64,000 bases of DNA from Capnocytophaga felis. GTDB taxonomy: Bacteria > Bacteroidota > Bacteroidia > Flavobacteriales > Flavobacteriaceae. The position numbers were made by a program, and so were the translations under genes. Below are positions 49,128-59,643 of the stretch, in pieces; the first letter of the stretch is position 1; every line of letters starts with the position of its first letter. The notes beneath the pieces are model-generated. The model was not told where the DNA came from, made no database searches, and worked only from the letters and a program-made list of their open reading frames with translations. The stretch lies in assembly GCF_009684755.1 (NCBI RefSeq), contig NZ_BLBC01000005.1:558001-622000 (forward strand), in the 5' to 3' direction.

Positions 49128-51725
49128 ATGTCAATCGAAGAAAACACACCGCAAACTCCACAGCAATCAGGCGAAAGCATCATCAAAATTACAGGGATGT
49201 ACCAAAATTGGTTTTTGGACTATGCCTCCTACGTTATTTTGGAGCGTGCCGTACCAGCCATAGAGGACGGATTCAAACCTGTACAACGCCGTATTATGCA
49301 CTCTATGAAGGAGTTATACAAAGGACATTTGGATAAGGTTGCCAAAATCGTAGGACATACAATGCAATTTCACCCACACGGTGATTCCAGTATTTCCGAT
49401 GCATTGGTACAACTCGGACAAAAAGAATTACTAATTGATACTCAAGGAGCTTGGGGAAATATCCTAACGGGAGATGCCGCTGCTGCTTCACGTTACATTG
49501 AGGCAAGGCTTTCCAAATTTGCGTTAGACGTGGTTTTTAGCCCAAAAGTAACCGAATGGCAAGTAAGTTATGACGGTCGGGAAAAAGAACCGGTCAACTT
49601 ACCCGTAAAATTCCCTTTGTTATTGGCACAAGGCACAGAAGGAATCGCGGTAGGTCTTTCTACTAAAATATTACCACACAACTTTTTAGAACTTATTGAC
49701 GCTTCCATTTCATATCTGAAAAATCAGCCTTTTGAGCTTTATCCTGATTTCCCAACTGCCGGAATTATGGACGTAAGCAACTACAATGACGGGCAACGTG
49801 GCGGACGGGTTCGGGTTCGGGCAAAAATTTCACAAGTGGATAAAAGTACGCTTCGTATTACCGAAATTCCTTTTTCAACCACAACAGGTTCACTAATTGA
49901 ATCTATCTTGAAAGCGAACGATAAAGGAAAAATAAAAGTTAAAAAAATTGATGACAATACTGCCAAAAATGTAGATATTCTCATCCATTTGCCGTCAGGA
50001 ATTTCACCAGACAAAACCATTGATGCCCTTTATGCTTTTACCGCTTGCGAAACATCAATCTCTCCGCTTGCGTGTGTAATTCAAGACAACAAGCCACATT
50101 TTTTGACCGTTTCGGAAATTCTGCGACGTTCCACTGACAACACCGTTCAACTTCTGAAAAAAGAATTGGAAGTAGAACTTCGCGAACTTGAAGAACAATG
50201 GCATTTTTCTTCTTTAGAAAAGATATTTATCCGAGAAGAAATGTACATTGACTTTAAATTATATTCTGAAAGAGAGGCACTTTACCAATATTTGCGCAAC
50301 CGTTTCGAACCTTTCAAAGAACAACTTATCAAAGAAATCACAAACGACCATTTGCAACGTTTGACGCAAATCCCGATGATTCGTATCACCAAATTCGATA
50401 CCTTCAAAGCAGACGAAAATATGCTTAAAATTGAGGCTGACATTGAAGAGATTAAGAATCATTTGGCAAATCTGATTGATTACGCAATTAATCATTTTAA
50501 ACGCTTAAAGGAAACTTACGGAAAAGGAAAAGAACGCAAAACTGAAATTCGACCATTTGACAATATCGAAGCTACCAAAGTAGTTGTTCGTAACATCAAA
50601 TTATACGTCAATAAAGCAGAAGGTTTTGTGGGAACATCACTCAAAAAAGACGATTACATAGGTGATTGCAGCGACATTGATGATGTGATTGTTTTCACCG
50701 AAAGCGGAATAATGAAAGTAGTGAAAGTCAGCGACAAAACTTATGTTGATAAAAATATCATTCACGCTGCGGTTTTCAAAAAAGACGACAAACGCACCAT
50801 TTATAATCTCATTTACAAAGACGGGCAAACGGGATTTTCGTACATCAAACGTTTTAGCGTAACGGGAGTTATCCGCGATAAAGAATACGAGCTTATTCCA
50901 AAAAACAAAAATTCTAAAATATTGTATTTCAGCGCTAATCCGAATGGAGAAGCAGAAATTGTTACCGTGAATTTACGTCAAGTAGGAAGCATTCGCAAAC
51001 TGAAATGGGACATTGATTTCGCCGACACACTCATTAAAGGGCGTGGCGTAAAAGGAAATCTCGTTTCAAAATATCCAATTAAACGCATTGAGCTGAAGGA
51101 AAAAGGCGTTTCCACTCTCAAACCGCGAAAAATTTGGTATGACGACATCGTAAAACGCTTAAATACAGACGAAAGAGGAAAGCTATTAGGAGCCTTCAAA
51201 GGCAGTGACCGATTGCTTTTAGCAACAAAAGATGGCAATGTAAAAACCGTTATTCCTGACTTAAGCTTGCATTTCGATGACAATATTTTGATTATGGAAA
51301 AATGGATTCCTGAAAAACCTCTTTCAGCAATTTATTATGACGGAGAAAAGGAGCGTTGTTTCGTAAAACGTTTCGTAATTGAAAATGAAAACAAGGAAGA
51401 ATTAATCATTACGGAACATCCAAAATCGCAACTATTGTTCATTTCTTCCGATTGGCGACCAATGGCTGAGGTAATTTTTGCTAAAGAACGAGGAAAACCA
51501 GAAAAGGAAAACATATCGGTAAACTTGGAGGAATTTATCGCCGTAAAAGGAATAAAAGCTCTTGGTAATCAACTCACTACTGACAAAGTGAAAGAAATTA
51601 TAGCTTTGGAATCGCTTCCGTACGAGCAGGAGGAAGAAACAGGAATCATTGAAGAGGATTTGGGTGACGAGGAAATTATAGAAGATGATGATGAAAGTAA
51701 TGGACAAACGGAATTGGAATTTTAA
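49128..51725 (+). CDS. parC: DNA topoisomerase IV subunit A
   Basis: An 865-residue type IIA topoisomerase A subunit. The breakage-reunion domain has SYVILERAVPAIEDGFKPVQ and RRIMHSM, the quinolone region HPHGDSSISDALV (Ser87 and Asp91, the sensitive-type residues at the GyrA 83/87 positions), and active-site Tyr123 in AAASRYIEARLSK. The C-terminal half has beta-pinwheel-type repeats but no intact GyrA box (QRRGGKG) that I can find, and the tail is very acidic (EDLGDEEIIEDDDESN), both favouring ParC over GyrA. It decatenates daughter chromosomes with ParE, whose gene is not adjacent. The next gene starts 18 bases downstream. Confidence 0.9.
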   Translation: MSIEENTPQTPQQSGESIIKITGMYQNWFLDYASYVILERAVPAIEDGFKPVQRRIMHSMKELYKGHLDKVAKIVGHTMQFHPHGDSSISDALVQLGQKELLIDTQGAWGNILTGDAAAASRYIEARLSKFALDVVFSPKVTEWQVSYDGREKEPVNLPVKFPLLLAQGTEGIAVGLSTKILPHNFLELIDASISYLKNQPFELYPDFPTAGIMDVSNYNDGQRGGRVRVRAKISQVDKSTLRITEIPFSTTTGSLIESILKANDKGKIKVKKIDDNTAKNVDILIHLPSGISPDKTIDALYAFTACETSISPLACVIQDNKPHFLTVSEILRRSTDNTVQLLKKELEVELRELEEQWHFSSLEKIFIREEMYIDFKLYSEREALYQYLRNRFEPFKEQLIKEITNDHLQRLTQIPMIRITKFDTFKADENMLKIEADIEEIKNHLANLIDYAINHFKRLKETYGKGKERKTEIRPFDNIEATKVVVRNIKLYVNKAEGFVGTSLKKDDYIGDCSDIDDVIVFTESGIMKVVKVSDKTYVDKNIIHAAVFKKDDKRTIYNLIYKDGQTGFSYIKRFSVTGVIRDKEYELIPKNKNSKILYFSANPNGEAEIVTVNLRQVGSIRKLKWDIDFADTLIKGRGVKGNLVSKYPIKRIELKEKGVSTLKPRKIWYDDIVKRLNTDERGKLLGAFKGSDRLLLATKDGNVKTVIPDLSLHFDDNILIMEKWIPEKPLSAIYYDGEKERCFVKRFVIENENKEELIITEHPKSQLLFISSDWRPMAEVIFAKERGKPEKENISVNLEEFIAVKGIKALGNQLTTDKVKEIIALESLPYEQEEETGIIEEDLGDEEIIEDDDESNGQTELEF

Positions 51726-51743
51726 TTTTTTGCAGAAATCGCT

Positions 51744-53369
51744 ATGAAAAAACATATTTTGCTAATTTTCTTTGTAACGTTCTGTTGTAATAGATTTTAT
51801 GCACAACAAAACAAAGATTCCATTGTAAAATATTTATCTAACATCATCGAAAACAGCAAGATATATACAAACAAAAAAGAAGCCAAAATCAATTCCTTAA
51901 AAGAATTATTGTCTGATAAGAGACTGCCAACTTCTGAGGTGTATCATATAAATTTAAAATTATATGAAGAATATCAGAAATATAAGGTGGATTCCGCCGT
52001 GGCATATCTGTTGAAAAACAAGAAAATAGCAACCACACTTAGTGAACCTATTTTACAAAATGAAGTAAACATACTTCTTTCAAGGCTTTTCTCCATCAAA
52101 GGAATGTACGTTGAAGCGTTGGCTTTATTAAAGTCCATTGACAAATCTGTTTTGAGCCAAAAAATGCTATGTGAATATTACGATTCATACTATTCTTTTT
52201 ATAGTCATTATGGGCAAAGTACCAACAATATCAGTTATTTCAATCAAAGCAATCGATATCGCGACTCGCTTTTACTCAATCTTCCGCCTGAAAGTATCGA
52301 ATTTGAAATAGAAAGTGCCATTAAGAACTTTTTCTCCCAAAAAAAGGAACTTTCCGAAGTACAATTTCTAAATTTACTACCAAAAACTACAGATAAAAAT
52401 CCGGAAAGGGCTTTAATTGCATATTTTTTAGGTAAAATTCATCAAGAAAAAGGAAATATTGATATGCAAGAAGCTTATTTTTCGATGTCTGCCATCACAG
52501 ATATTCAAAATACTATTAAAAATAACGCTTCTTTACAAAGTCTTGCCCTAACTCATTATGAAAAAGGCAATCTTGATATGGCATATTTGTTCATAAAAAT
52601 GGCAATAGAAGATGCTATTTTCTGCAATGTGCGTCATCGGGCTGAAGAAGGAACTTCTTTTTATACGATTATCAACACCGCATACCAACAAAAGGAAGAA
52701 AAACAGAAAAAAACGCTACAAATATATTTGGCTTTAATTAGTATTTTGTCCTTGGCTTTGGTTGGGGCTTTCGTATATGTTTACAAACAAGTAAAAAAGC
52801 TTGTGAAAATCCGTAAAGAACTGCATTACAGCAACAAACAACTTGCCAAACTCAATGCTGACCTTTCAGAAATAAACAGAAATCTGCAAGAAGTAAATCA
52901 CATTAAAGAACATTACATAGCCCACTTTTTTGATTTATGTTCGGCTTATATTGATAAAATTGAAAACTATCGCAAGTTTTTGTATAAAAAGGCAAGTAGG
53001 AAACAGTTTGATGAATTATTAAAATTACTGAAATCCAACACAGTAGAAGAAAAGGAAATTCAAGAATTGTACAAAAACTTGGACACTATCTTTCTGAATA
53101 TTTATCCAACCTTTGTAGAAGAATTTAATGATTTGTTATTGGAAGAAGAAAAAATCATTCCCAAAAAAGGGGAATTGCTGAACACCGAATTGCGAATTTT
53201 CGCCTTAATTCGCTTAGGGATTACCGATAGCAACAAAATTGCAGAGTTCTTACGTTATTCCTTGCGAACGGTTTATAACTATCGCACCAAAGTACGAAAC
53301 AAAGCCAAAGGTGAACGCGACGAGTTCGAAGAGAAAGTAAAAACCATCGGACAGTGGAAAGCAACATAA
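51744..53369 (+). CDS. DUF6377-type TPR membrane regulator of the PUL
   Basis: A 541-residue protein: signal peptide (residues 1-21), a periplasmic TPR-like helical region of about 300 residues, one membrane helix (residues about 325-347, LQIYLALISILSLALVGAFV), a coiled coil (LAKLNADLSEINRNLQEVNH) and a cytoplasmic C-terminal HTH (GITDSNKIAEFLRYSLRTVY, then NYRTKVRNKAKGER). This matches DUF6377 proteins, inner-membrane transcription regulators found next to SusC/SusD loci in Bacteroidota. It probably senses a glycan fragment in the periplasm and activates susC at 53629. It starts 18 bases after parC, so basal transcription may come from the parC promoter. Confidence 0.85.
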   Translation: MKKHILLIFFVTFCCNRFYAQQNKDSIVKYLSNIIENSKIYTNKKEAKINSLKELLSDKRLPTSEVYHINLKLYEEYQKYKVDSAVAYLLKNKKIATTLSEPILQNEVNILLSRLFSIKGMYVEALALLKSIDKSVLSQKMLCEYYDSYYSFYSHYGQSTNNISYFNQSNRYRDSLLLNLPPESIEFEIESAIKNFFSQKKELSEVQFLNLLPKTTDKNPERALIAYFLGKIHQEKGNIDMQEAYFSMSAITDIQNTIKNNASLQSLALTHYEKGNLDMAYLFIKMAIEDAIFCNVRHRAEEGTSFYTIINTAYQQKEEKQKKTLQIYLALISILSLALVGAFVYVYKQVKKLVKIRKELHYSNKQLAKLNADLSEINRNLQEVNHIKEHYIAHFFDLCSAYIDKIENYRKFLYKKASRKQFDELLKLLKSNTVEEKEIQELYKNLDTIFLNIYPTFVEEFNDLLLEEEKIIPKKGELLNTELRIFALIRLGITDSNKIAEFLRYSLRTVYNYRTKVRNKAKGERDEFEEKVKTIGQWKAT

Positions 53370-53628
53370 AACATCGAAACAAAACGAAAACAACCGCAAA
53401 CAAGTCGAAATAAAATTTATTTCGATTTGTTTTTTTATTTCATTTTTAGTACTTTTTTCAACATATTTTAAAACATAATTCACTAAAAAACAAATAAATG
53501 TATTTTTAAACCGGTACTTTTATACTCCACTAAATTTTCAGGATTTGGTTTTTCATTAATTTTGGGTTGTGAAAGAATTGATTAAATTTCATCACAAGGA
53601 GTTACTAATAATCTAAATATTTTTATTT

Positions 53629-56598
53629 ATGAAAGTACTAAAAAAATATGTAGTTAGTTTTGTGTTGTTACTCGGATGGATAGCTTCGGTTGAGGCACAA
53701 AGTGTCCTCCAAGTAACAGGAACAGTGAACGACGATACAGGAATGCCTCTTTCAGGAGTTTCTGTAATGGTGAAAGGAACTACCAAAGGTACATCAACAG
53801 ATTTTAATGGAAAATTTGAATTAAAAGATGTCCCGCAAGGAGCCATTTTGGAATTTTCATTTATAGGTTTCAAAACTATTGATGTGCGAGTAACGGGAAA
53901 TACCGTTAACGTAAAAATGCAGGAAGAAACCGAGGAACTGGACGAAATTGTTGTCATTGGTTACGGTACTCAGAAAAAAGGCGATGTAACTACTGCCATC
54001 ACTTCAGTAAGCACGAAGGATATTGACCAACGTCCGGTAACGTCAGCGGCTCAGGCTATTCAAGGGCGTGCCGCGGGGGTTCAGGTCGTGCAGCCCAATG
54101 GTTCACCGGGAGCAGGATTGATAGTACGCATTCGTGGGAATACCTCTATCAGTGCTTCAAACGACCCGCTTTATGTGGTAGATGGCGTTCCGGTACAGGA
54201 CATTAGCGGTATCGCTCCTACCGATATTCAAGATATGCAAATCTTAAAAGATGCGTCATCATCAGCTATTTACGGTTCTCGTGCAGCCAATGGCGTAGTT
54301 TTAATCACTACCAAAAAAGGGGTAGGAGATCAGCCTAAAGTTTCATTCAATTCCTATGTTGGGCTATCTCAGGTAGGAAAGAGAATCGAATCCTTAAACA
54401 CAGCTCAATACAAAGAATTGATGGACGAAATCGGGATAATTGTGCTTCCCGATGGGCTTACCGACCAAACCGATTGGTTTGATGAAACCTTCAGAAAGAG
54501 TATCACTCAAAGTAAACAACTTGCCCTCTCTAATGCTTCTGAGAAAACCAAATATTACATCTCTTTAGGGCATTCAAAAGAAGAAGGGGTTATCAGGACT
54601 TCATTTTTTGAACGTTATAACGTACGTTTAAATTTGGAAAACAAAGTAAGAGATTGGCTCAGCTTTGAGGCTAATGTTTCTTATGGTGATTATTCGTCAA
54701 ACGGTATTATCACGGGGCTGGGTTCAAATAGAGCCGGTGTGGTACTTTCAGTTATTAATGCACCAAAATATGCTCCTATTTGGAGCAACAAATCCGGTGA
54801 AGAAGGCTGGTATTACTACAATTTTTACGGAGCTAACCTAACGCACCCAATTGAAAATATTTCAAGAAATTCAGATAACACTTGGAAAAACAATCGTTTC
54901 ACCGGAAGTGGTTCAGCCATCATACAGCTATTACCCGGATTAAAATTCAAATCAACATTTGCTATTGACCGATTAGTTAGAAAAGACACCCGTTGGACGG
55001 ATCCTATAGCCACCTCTTACGGACGAAGTATATTCGGGTTGGCCAGTGATACCCGTACCAATAATACGGTACTTACCTTTGATAATTTGCTAACCTTCGA
55101 CAAAAATATCAATAAACATTCGTTGTCGTTTCTGGCAGGTACTTCAGGAACTACCTCCGATTGGAATGAAAGCTACTTGTATGTTTCTCACTTTTTCTCT
55201 TCCGATATTAAAACACTAAATGCCGGAAATAAAGTTCTGCAGGGAAGCGGAACAAAAGCGGCACAGTGGGCAATAATGTCTTATTTGGGGCGTTTTTCTT
55301 ACAATTACGACGGAAAATATTTACTAACGGCTAATTTCCGTGCCGACGGCTCCTCAAAATTGGCTCCGAGTAAGCGTTGGGGGTATTTCCCTTCCGTATC
55401 GGTAGGTTGGAGAATCTCACGAGAAGAATTCTTAAAAGACGTTGCCTGGTTATCCGATTTAAAATTACGCGGAGGCTGGGGGCAAGTGGGTAACCAAGCA
55501 GGTATTTCTGATTATGGTTATTTACAACGCTATAGCATTGGGCGTCAAAATTGGTGGGAGCCCGGCAAAGGAAATGCTATGATAACCCTCACCCCTAACT
55601 CCTTTTCCAACCCCAATTTAACTTGGGAAACCACTACCCAGTCCAATATCGGGTTAGATTTATCGTTATTTAAAAGCAGACTTTCCCTAACCGTAGATGC
55701 TTATTATAAAAAGACAACCGATTTGTTGATGGACGTGCCGCTTCCGGCAACTTCTCCAATTCCGAATATATATCGAAATGAAGGAGAAATGGTTAATAAA
55801 GGAATAGAATTCGCCTTAAGCAGCCAAAATCTTGTAAATAACTTTACTTGGAATACTGCTTTCAACATTTCATTTAACCGAAATGAACTTACAAAACTGA
55901 GTCTGCAAAAAACTTACTATTACGGAAATACCTCCGAGTCTACCTCCGAACAAGTGGTTCGTATCACGGAAGGTGAACCCCTTGGTAAATTTTGGGGACT
56001 TATCAGTGAAGGCGTTGACCCAAATACGGGAGATATCAAATTTACAGACTTAAATGGGGACGGAAAAATATCAGTTACGGATAAAACCTATATTGGCGAC
56101 CCCAATCCTGACTTTACCTTTGGTATGACCAATGATTTTTCTTATAAAAATTTCGCTCTCAGCATATTTTTACAAGGTTCTTACGGAAATGACATTTACA
56201 ATGCCTCTCGAATTGAAACCGAAGGTATGTACAAAGACCAAAATCAATCTACTGTTGTTCTAAATCGTTGGAGAAAAAAAGGGCAAATCACCGATATTCC
56301 CAGAGCTGTTAACAGCCTACAAAACGTAAGAGCTTCCTCTCGTTGGGTAGAAGATGGTTCTTATTTAAGATTGAAAACAATAACCCTTTCCTATAACCTG
56401 TCGAATGAAACACTTAAAAAATATGGCATAAATAAAATTCAACCTTACATAACGGGGCAAAATTTGTGGACATTGACCAATTACAAAGGCTTTGACCCTG
56501 AGGTAAACGAAGGTTTGAGCGGCCCTGTTCAAGGCATTGATTGGGGAACATATCCTCAAATTAAAACACTTATATTTGGTTTAAACATTGATTTTTAA
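53629..56598 (+). CDS. SusC/RagA-type TonB-dependent glycan importer
   Basis: A 989-residue outer-membrane transporter. Signal peptide, then a carboxypeptidase-D-like domain (VTGTVNDDTGMPLSGVSVMV), a TonB box region (DEIVVIGYGTQKKGDVTTAI), the plug (RPVTSAAQAIQGRAAGVQVV, the SusC signature NTSISASNDPLYVVDGVPV, KDASSSAIYGSRAANGVVLI) and a 22-strand barrel ending in aromatic Phe. It imports oligosaccharides using the TonB-ExbBD energy system, with SusD as the lid. The 259-base region upstream should carry the regulated promoter; no consensus -7 is evident. It is the first gene of the PUL operon, and susD follows 12 bases later. Confidence 0.95.
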   Translation: MKVLKKYVVSFVLLLGWIASVEAQSVLQVTGTVNDDTGMPLSGVSVMVKGTTKGTSTDFNGKFELKDVPQGAILEFSFIGFKTIDVRVTGNTVNVKMQEETEELDEIVVIGYGTQKKGDVTTAITSVSTKDIDQRPVTSAAQAIQGRAAGVQVVQPNGSPGAGLIVRIRGNTSISASNDPLYVVDGVPVQDISGIAPTDIQDMQILKDASSSAIYGSRAANGVVLITTKKGVGDQPKVSFNSYVGLSQVGKRIESLNTAQYKELMDEIGIIVLPDGLTDQTDWFDETFRKSITQSKQLALSNASEKTKYYISLGHSKEEGVIRTSFFERYNVRLNLENKVRDWLSFEANVSYGDYSSNGIITGLGSNRAGVVLSVINAPKYAPIWSNKSGEEGWYYYNFYGANLTHPIENISRNSDNTWKNNRFTGSGSAIIQLLPGLKFKSTFAIDRLVRKDTRWTDPIATSYGRSIFGLASDTRTNNTVLTFDNLLTFDKNINKHSLSFLAGTSGTTSDWNESYLYVSHFFSSDIKTLNAGNKVLQGSGTKAAQWAIMSYLGRFSYNYDGKYLLTANFRADGSSKLAPSKRWGYFPSVSVGWRISREEFLKDVAWLSDLKLRGGWGQVGNQAGISDYGYLQRYSIGRQNWWEPGKGNAMITLTPNSFSNPNLTWETTTQSNIGLDLSLFKSRLSLTVDAYYKKTTDLLMDVPLPATSPIPNIYRNEGEMVNKGIEFALSSQNLVNNFTWNTAFNISFNRNELTKLSLQKTYYYGNTSESTSEQVVRITEGEPLGKFWGLISEGVDPNTGDIKFTDLNGDGKISVTDKTYIGDPNPDFTFGMTNDFSYKNFALSIFLQGSYGNDIYNASRIETEGMYKDQNQSTVVLNRWRKKGQITDIPRAVNSLQNVRASSRWVEDGSYLRLKTITLSYNLSNETLKKYGINKIQPYITGQNLWTLTNYKGFDPEVNEGLSGPVQGIDWGTYPQIKTLIFGLNIDF

Positions 56599-56610
56599 AA
56601 TGATTATGTT

Positions 56611-58119
56611 ATGAAAAAGCACATATACTATATCGGAATTTCGTTGAGCTTGCTAACTGCTTGTGATTTGGATAAAGATCCTATTTCCGAATTCAGCGAA
56701 AAGAATATGGAACAGCAAAGCAAGTCTTCTAAGATAGAAACAAAAGCCCAAATGAAAACCCAATACGAAGCTATTTATAGCTTTATGAAACAAAGTGGAC
56801 AAGAGTTTTGGACTTTGGATCTTTTACAAAACACAGAAACTCGTGCCGATAACGCCTATGCTGGTGCCACCACAAACAGTATCGTTAGCATAGAGGAACA
56901 CAGTCAAGATCAATCCAATTCAAATATAAAACGTGATTGGAATAAATACTTGCAAGGAATAAATTTAGCGAATGCCGTAATTGTTAATGTAGATCGGGTA
57001 ACGGACCCTACACTTACCCCCACGGAACGCAAAAAATGGAAGGCAGAAGCTCGCATTCTAAAGGCTTGGATGTTGTTCGATATGGTTCGTTTTTGGGGAG
57101 ATATTCCAATTCCTTCATTGGAAATACCCGAAATTTCATCGGGAAATATAGCTCAAACCTATGAGTTGCTTTTCCCAGAAAGAAAACCCGTATTGGAAGT
57201 ATATGCCGAAATTAAAAGTAATCTTGAGGCAGCATTAGCCGATGCTCCTGAAGTACAAGCAAATGACAAGTTTGTTCTGAATAAAGCAGTAGCCAATGCA
57301 CTTCTGGCTAAAGTGTATGCGGAAAAACCGATTCGGAATTACAGCAAAACCATCGAATATTGTAACGCCGTGGAATCGTATGGCTTTACACTTTTAAACG
57401 ATTATGCCGATTTATTTCAGCTTAATGAACCCGGTGCCGATGGTTTTAGTACCGATGTGAAAATACGAAATTCGGCAGAGTCAATTTTTGAAATTACCTA
57501 TTCAACCGGCGGACAAAATTGGTTGACTTCTCTCTTTGGTAAAAATTACATCAACCCAAAAAGCCGTTACGATTGGGCAAAATGGGTAACTCCTTCACGC
57601 GATTTGATTACCGCTTTTGATGCTGAAAATGACCAAATACGTAAAAATCAAGCCATCATTTGGGGGCAACCCTCGTGGAGTATTTACTACCCTTCGGATA
57701 ACTACCCGTTTATGTACAAAATTCGTTCCGGTGCCAATAGCGTTATAAAACTGCGTTTAGCGGATATCCTTTTGCTAAAAGCCGAAGCATATGCCGCTTT
57801 GGGCGATTTACAAAATGCTACGGCTTTGGTTAATCGAGTTCGAGCAAGAGTAAAACTACCTCCCATTGCTCCAAACTCACAAGAAGAGGTCAAGAAAGCC
57901 GTTTTAAACGAACGTCGTTTGGAATTGGCTTTTGAAGGACATCGTTGGTTTGATTTGGTACGTAACGATATGGCTATTGAAACCATTAACTCTCTTAATA
58001 CCAGAGATTCTGGTCGTTTAAAAATGAAATATCCTTTAACGGAAGACACTTTATTATTCCCTGTTCCGCAATCGGAAATTGAAAACAATCCGAAGTTAAC
58101 ACAAAATCCCGGATACTAA
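56611..58119 (+). CDS. SusD/RagB-type glycan-binding lipoprotein
   Basis: A 502-residue lipoprotein, lipobox LLTAC (cysteine 18), mature start DLDKDPISE, typical of SusD. It has the SusD TPR framework: EARILKAWMLFDMVRFWGDI, LNKAVANALLAKVYAEKPIR, RLADILLLKAEAYAALGDLQ, NATALVNRVRARVKLPPIAP, AVLNERRLELAFEGHRWFDL and VRNDM, ending in FPVPQSEIENNPKLTQNPGY. It sits on the surface and forms a complex with SusC. Its stop overlaps the start of the GH30 gene by one base (TAATG), so the two are translationally coupled. Confidence 0.95.
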   Translation: MKKHIYYIGISLSLLTACDLDKDPISEFSEKNMEQQSKSSKIETKAQMKTQYEAIYSFMKQSGQEFWTLDLLQNTETRADNAYAGATTNSIVSIEEHSQDQSNSNIKRDWNKYLQGINLANAVIVNVDRVTDPTLTPTERKKWKAEARILKAWMLFDMVRFWGDIPIPSLEIPEISSGNIAQTYELLFPERKPVLEVYAEIKSNLEAALADAPEVQANDKFVLNKAVANALLAKVYAEKPIRNYSKTIEYCNAVESYGFTLLNDYADLFQLNEPGADGFSTDVKIRNSAESIFEITYSTGGQNWLTSLFGKNYINPKSRYDWAKWVTPSRDLITAFDAENDQIRKNQAIIWGQPSWSIYYPSDNYPFMYKIRSGANSVIKLRLADILLLKAEAYAALGDLQNATALVNRVRARVKLPPIAPNSQEEVKKAVLNERRLELAFEGHRWFDLVRNDMAIETINSLNTRDSGRLKMKYPLTEDTLLFPVPQSEIENNPKLTQNPGY

Positions 58120-59612
58120 TGAAAAGTGTATATTCATTACTTGTAGTTTGTTTTTTTGGGGTAGCTTGTTCTACCCCAAAATCAAATAAAAACGTTGGAG
58201 ACCCGGAAGTTCCTCAGCCACCGATTAGTAATAATTTGGGCAAGGCAATGGTTTTAGTTTCCACAGGAAATCGCGAGAAAAGCTTTCATAAAGAGGAAGT
58301 TACACTTAAAGAAAACAAAACGTCAATTCAGGCAAATATTACGTTAAATCCAGCCAGAAAATTTCAAAAAATATACGGATTTGGTTCGGCAATCACAGGT
58401 TCTACTTGTTACAACCTTCTGAAGATGAATCCAGAAGACAGAAAATCTTTCTTAAAAGAAACTTTTTCGGTCAGTGAAGGGCTTGGACAGAGTTACCTCC
58501 GTGTTCCGATAGGTTGTTCTGACTTTTCACTCAGCGAATACACTTGTTGCGATACGCCCGGAATTGAAAATTTTGCTTTGCAAGAAGAAGATACACAGTA
58601 CATTATCCCAATTTTGAAAGAAATTCTGGAAATAAACCCTGATATTCAGATTATAGGCTCACCTTGGACACCTCCTCGATGGATGAAAGTCAATAATTTG
58701 AAAGATTTACAGCCTCATAATCAATGGACAAGCGGTCGTCTCAACCCGAAATATTATCAGGATTACGCTACATATTTCGTGAAATGGCTTCAAGCGATGA
58801 AAAGTTACGGCATTGAAATTGATGCAGTTACCATTCAAAACGAACCACTTAATAGACGAAATTCGGCATCAATGTTTATGGGTTGGCAAGAACAGCTGAA
58901 TTTTGTAAAAACAGCTTTAGGAAAAACACTGAAAGAAAATAATCTTTCCAATAAAATATACCTGTTTGACCATAATTACAATTACGACAATATGCCTGAA
59001 CAACAGGGCTATCCAACGCATATTTACAAAGATGAAGAAGCCTCAAAATACATCACAGGAGCGGCGTATCACAACTACGGAGGGCACTATTCCGAATTGG
59101 AAAAAATTCACAATCAATACCCTGATAAAGAATTGATTTTCACCGAAACCTCTATCGGTACCTGGAATGACGGTCGCAATCTTTCTCATCGTTTGACTGA
59201 TGATATGGAACAAATAGGTTTCGGAACGTTAAACAATTGGTGTAAAGCGGTGATTGTATGGAATTTAATGCTCGATGAAAACGGAGCTCCCAATCGTGAA
59301 GGCGGTTGCAAAACTTGCTACGGAGCAGTTGATATTTCATCAAGTGATTACAAAACCATCACCAAAAATTCGCATTATTACGTTATTGGGCATCTGTCGT
59401 CAGTGATAAAACCCGACGCAATTCGGATTGAAAACCAGAAAAATACAGACCAAAATATTCTCTGTACTTCTTTCCAAAATACCGACGGAAGTTACGCTTT
59501 AGTATTGCTTAACAAAAACAAACAAGAAACTCAGATAGTTGTTACCGATGGTCAGAAACATTTTTCTTACAACGTTCCTGCCAATGCAGTGGCTTCATTC
59601 AGATGGAAATAA
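58119..59612 (+). CDS. GH30 family beta-glucanase, lipoprotein
   Basis: A 497-residue lipoprotein (lipobox GVAC, cysteine 17) of glycoside hydrolase family 30, a retaining clan A enzyme. The acid/base is Glu242 in VTIQNEPLN and the nucleophile Glu343 in IFTETSIGTWN. Family landmarks are QKIYGFGSAITGSTCYNLLK, YLRVPIGCSDFS, IIGSPWTPPRWMK and GAAYHNYGGHY. The pattern fits subfamily 3 (beta-1,6-glucanase/glucosylceramidase-like); subfamily is inferred. In this PUL it would cut glucan at the surface or in the periplasm, feeding SusCD and the GH3 enzyme. It is coupled to susD. Confidence 0.9.
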   Translation: MKSVYSLLVVCFFGVACSTPKSNKNVGDPEVPQPPISNNLGKAMVLVSTGNREKSFHKEEVTLKENKTSIQANITLNPARKFQKIYGFGSAITGSTCYNLLKMNPEDRKSFLKETFSVSEGLGQSYLRVPIGCSDFSLSEYTCCDTPGIENFALQEEDTQYIIPILKEILEINPDIQIIGSPWTPPRWMKVNNLKDLQPHNQWTSGRLNPKYYQDYATYFVKWLQAMKSYGIEIDAVTIQNEPLNRRNSASMFMGWQEQLNFVKTALGKTLKENNLSNKIYLFDHNYNYDNMPEQQGYPTHIYKDEEASKYITGAAYHNYGGHYSELEKIHNQYPDKELIFTETSIGTWNDGRNLSHRLTDDMEQIGFGTLNNWCKAVIVWNLMLDENGAPNREGGCKTCYGAVDISSSDYKTITKNSHYYVIGHLSSVIKPDAIRIENQKNTDQNILCTSFQNTDGSYALVLLNKNKQETQIVVTDGQKHFSYNVPANAVASFRWK

Positions 59613-59643
59613 TTAAAATATTTGATAAAAATTCAAAATAACA

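Noticed and set aside
49128-51725. Quinolone-resistant GyrA/ParC allele
   Set aside because: Ser87 and Asp91 are the sensitive-type residues at the usual resistance positions.
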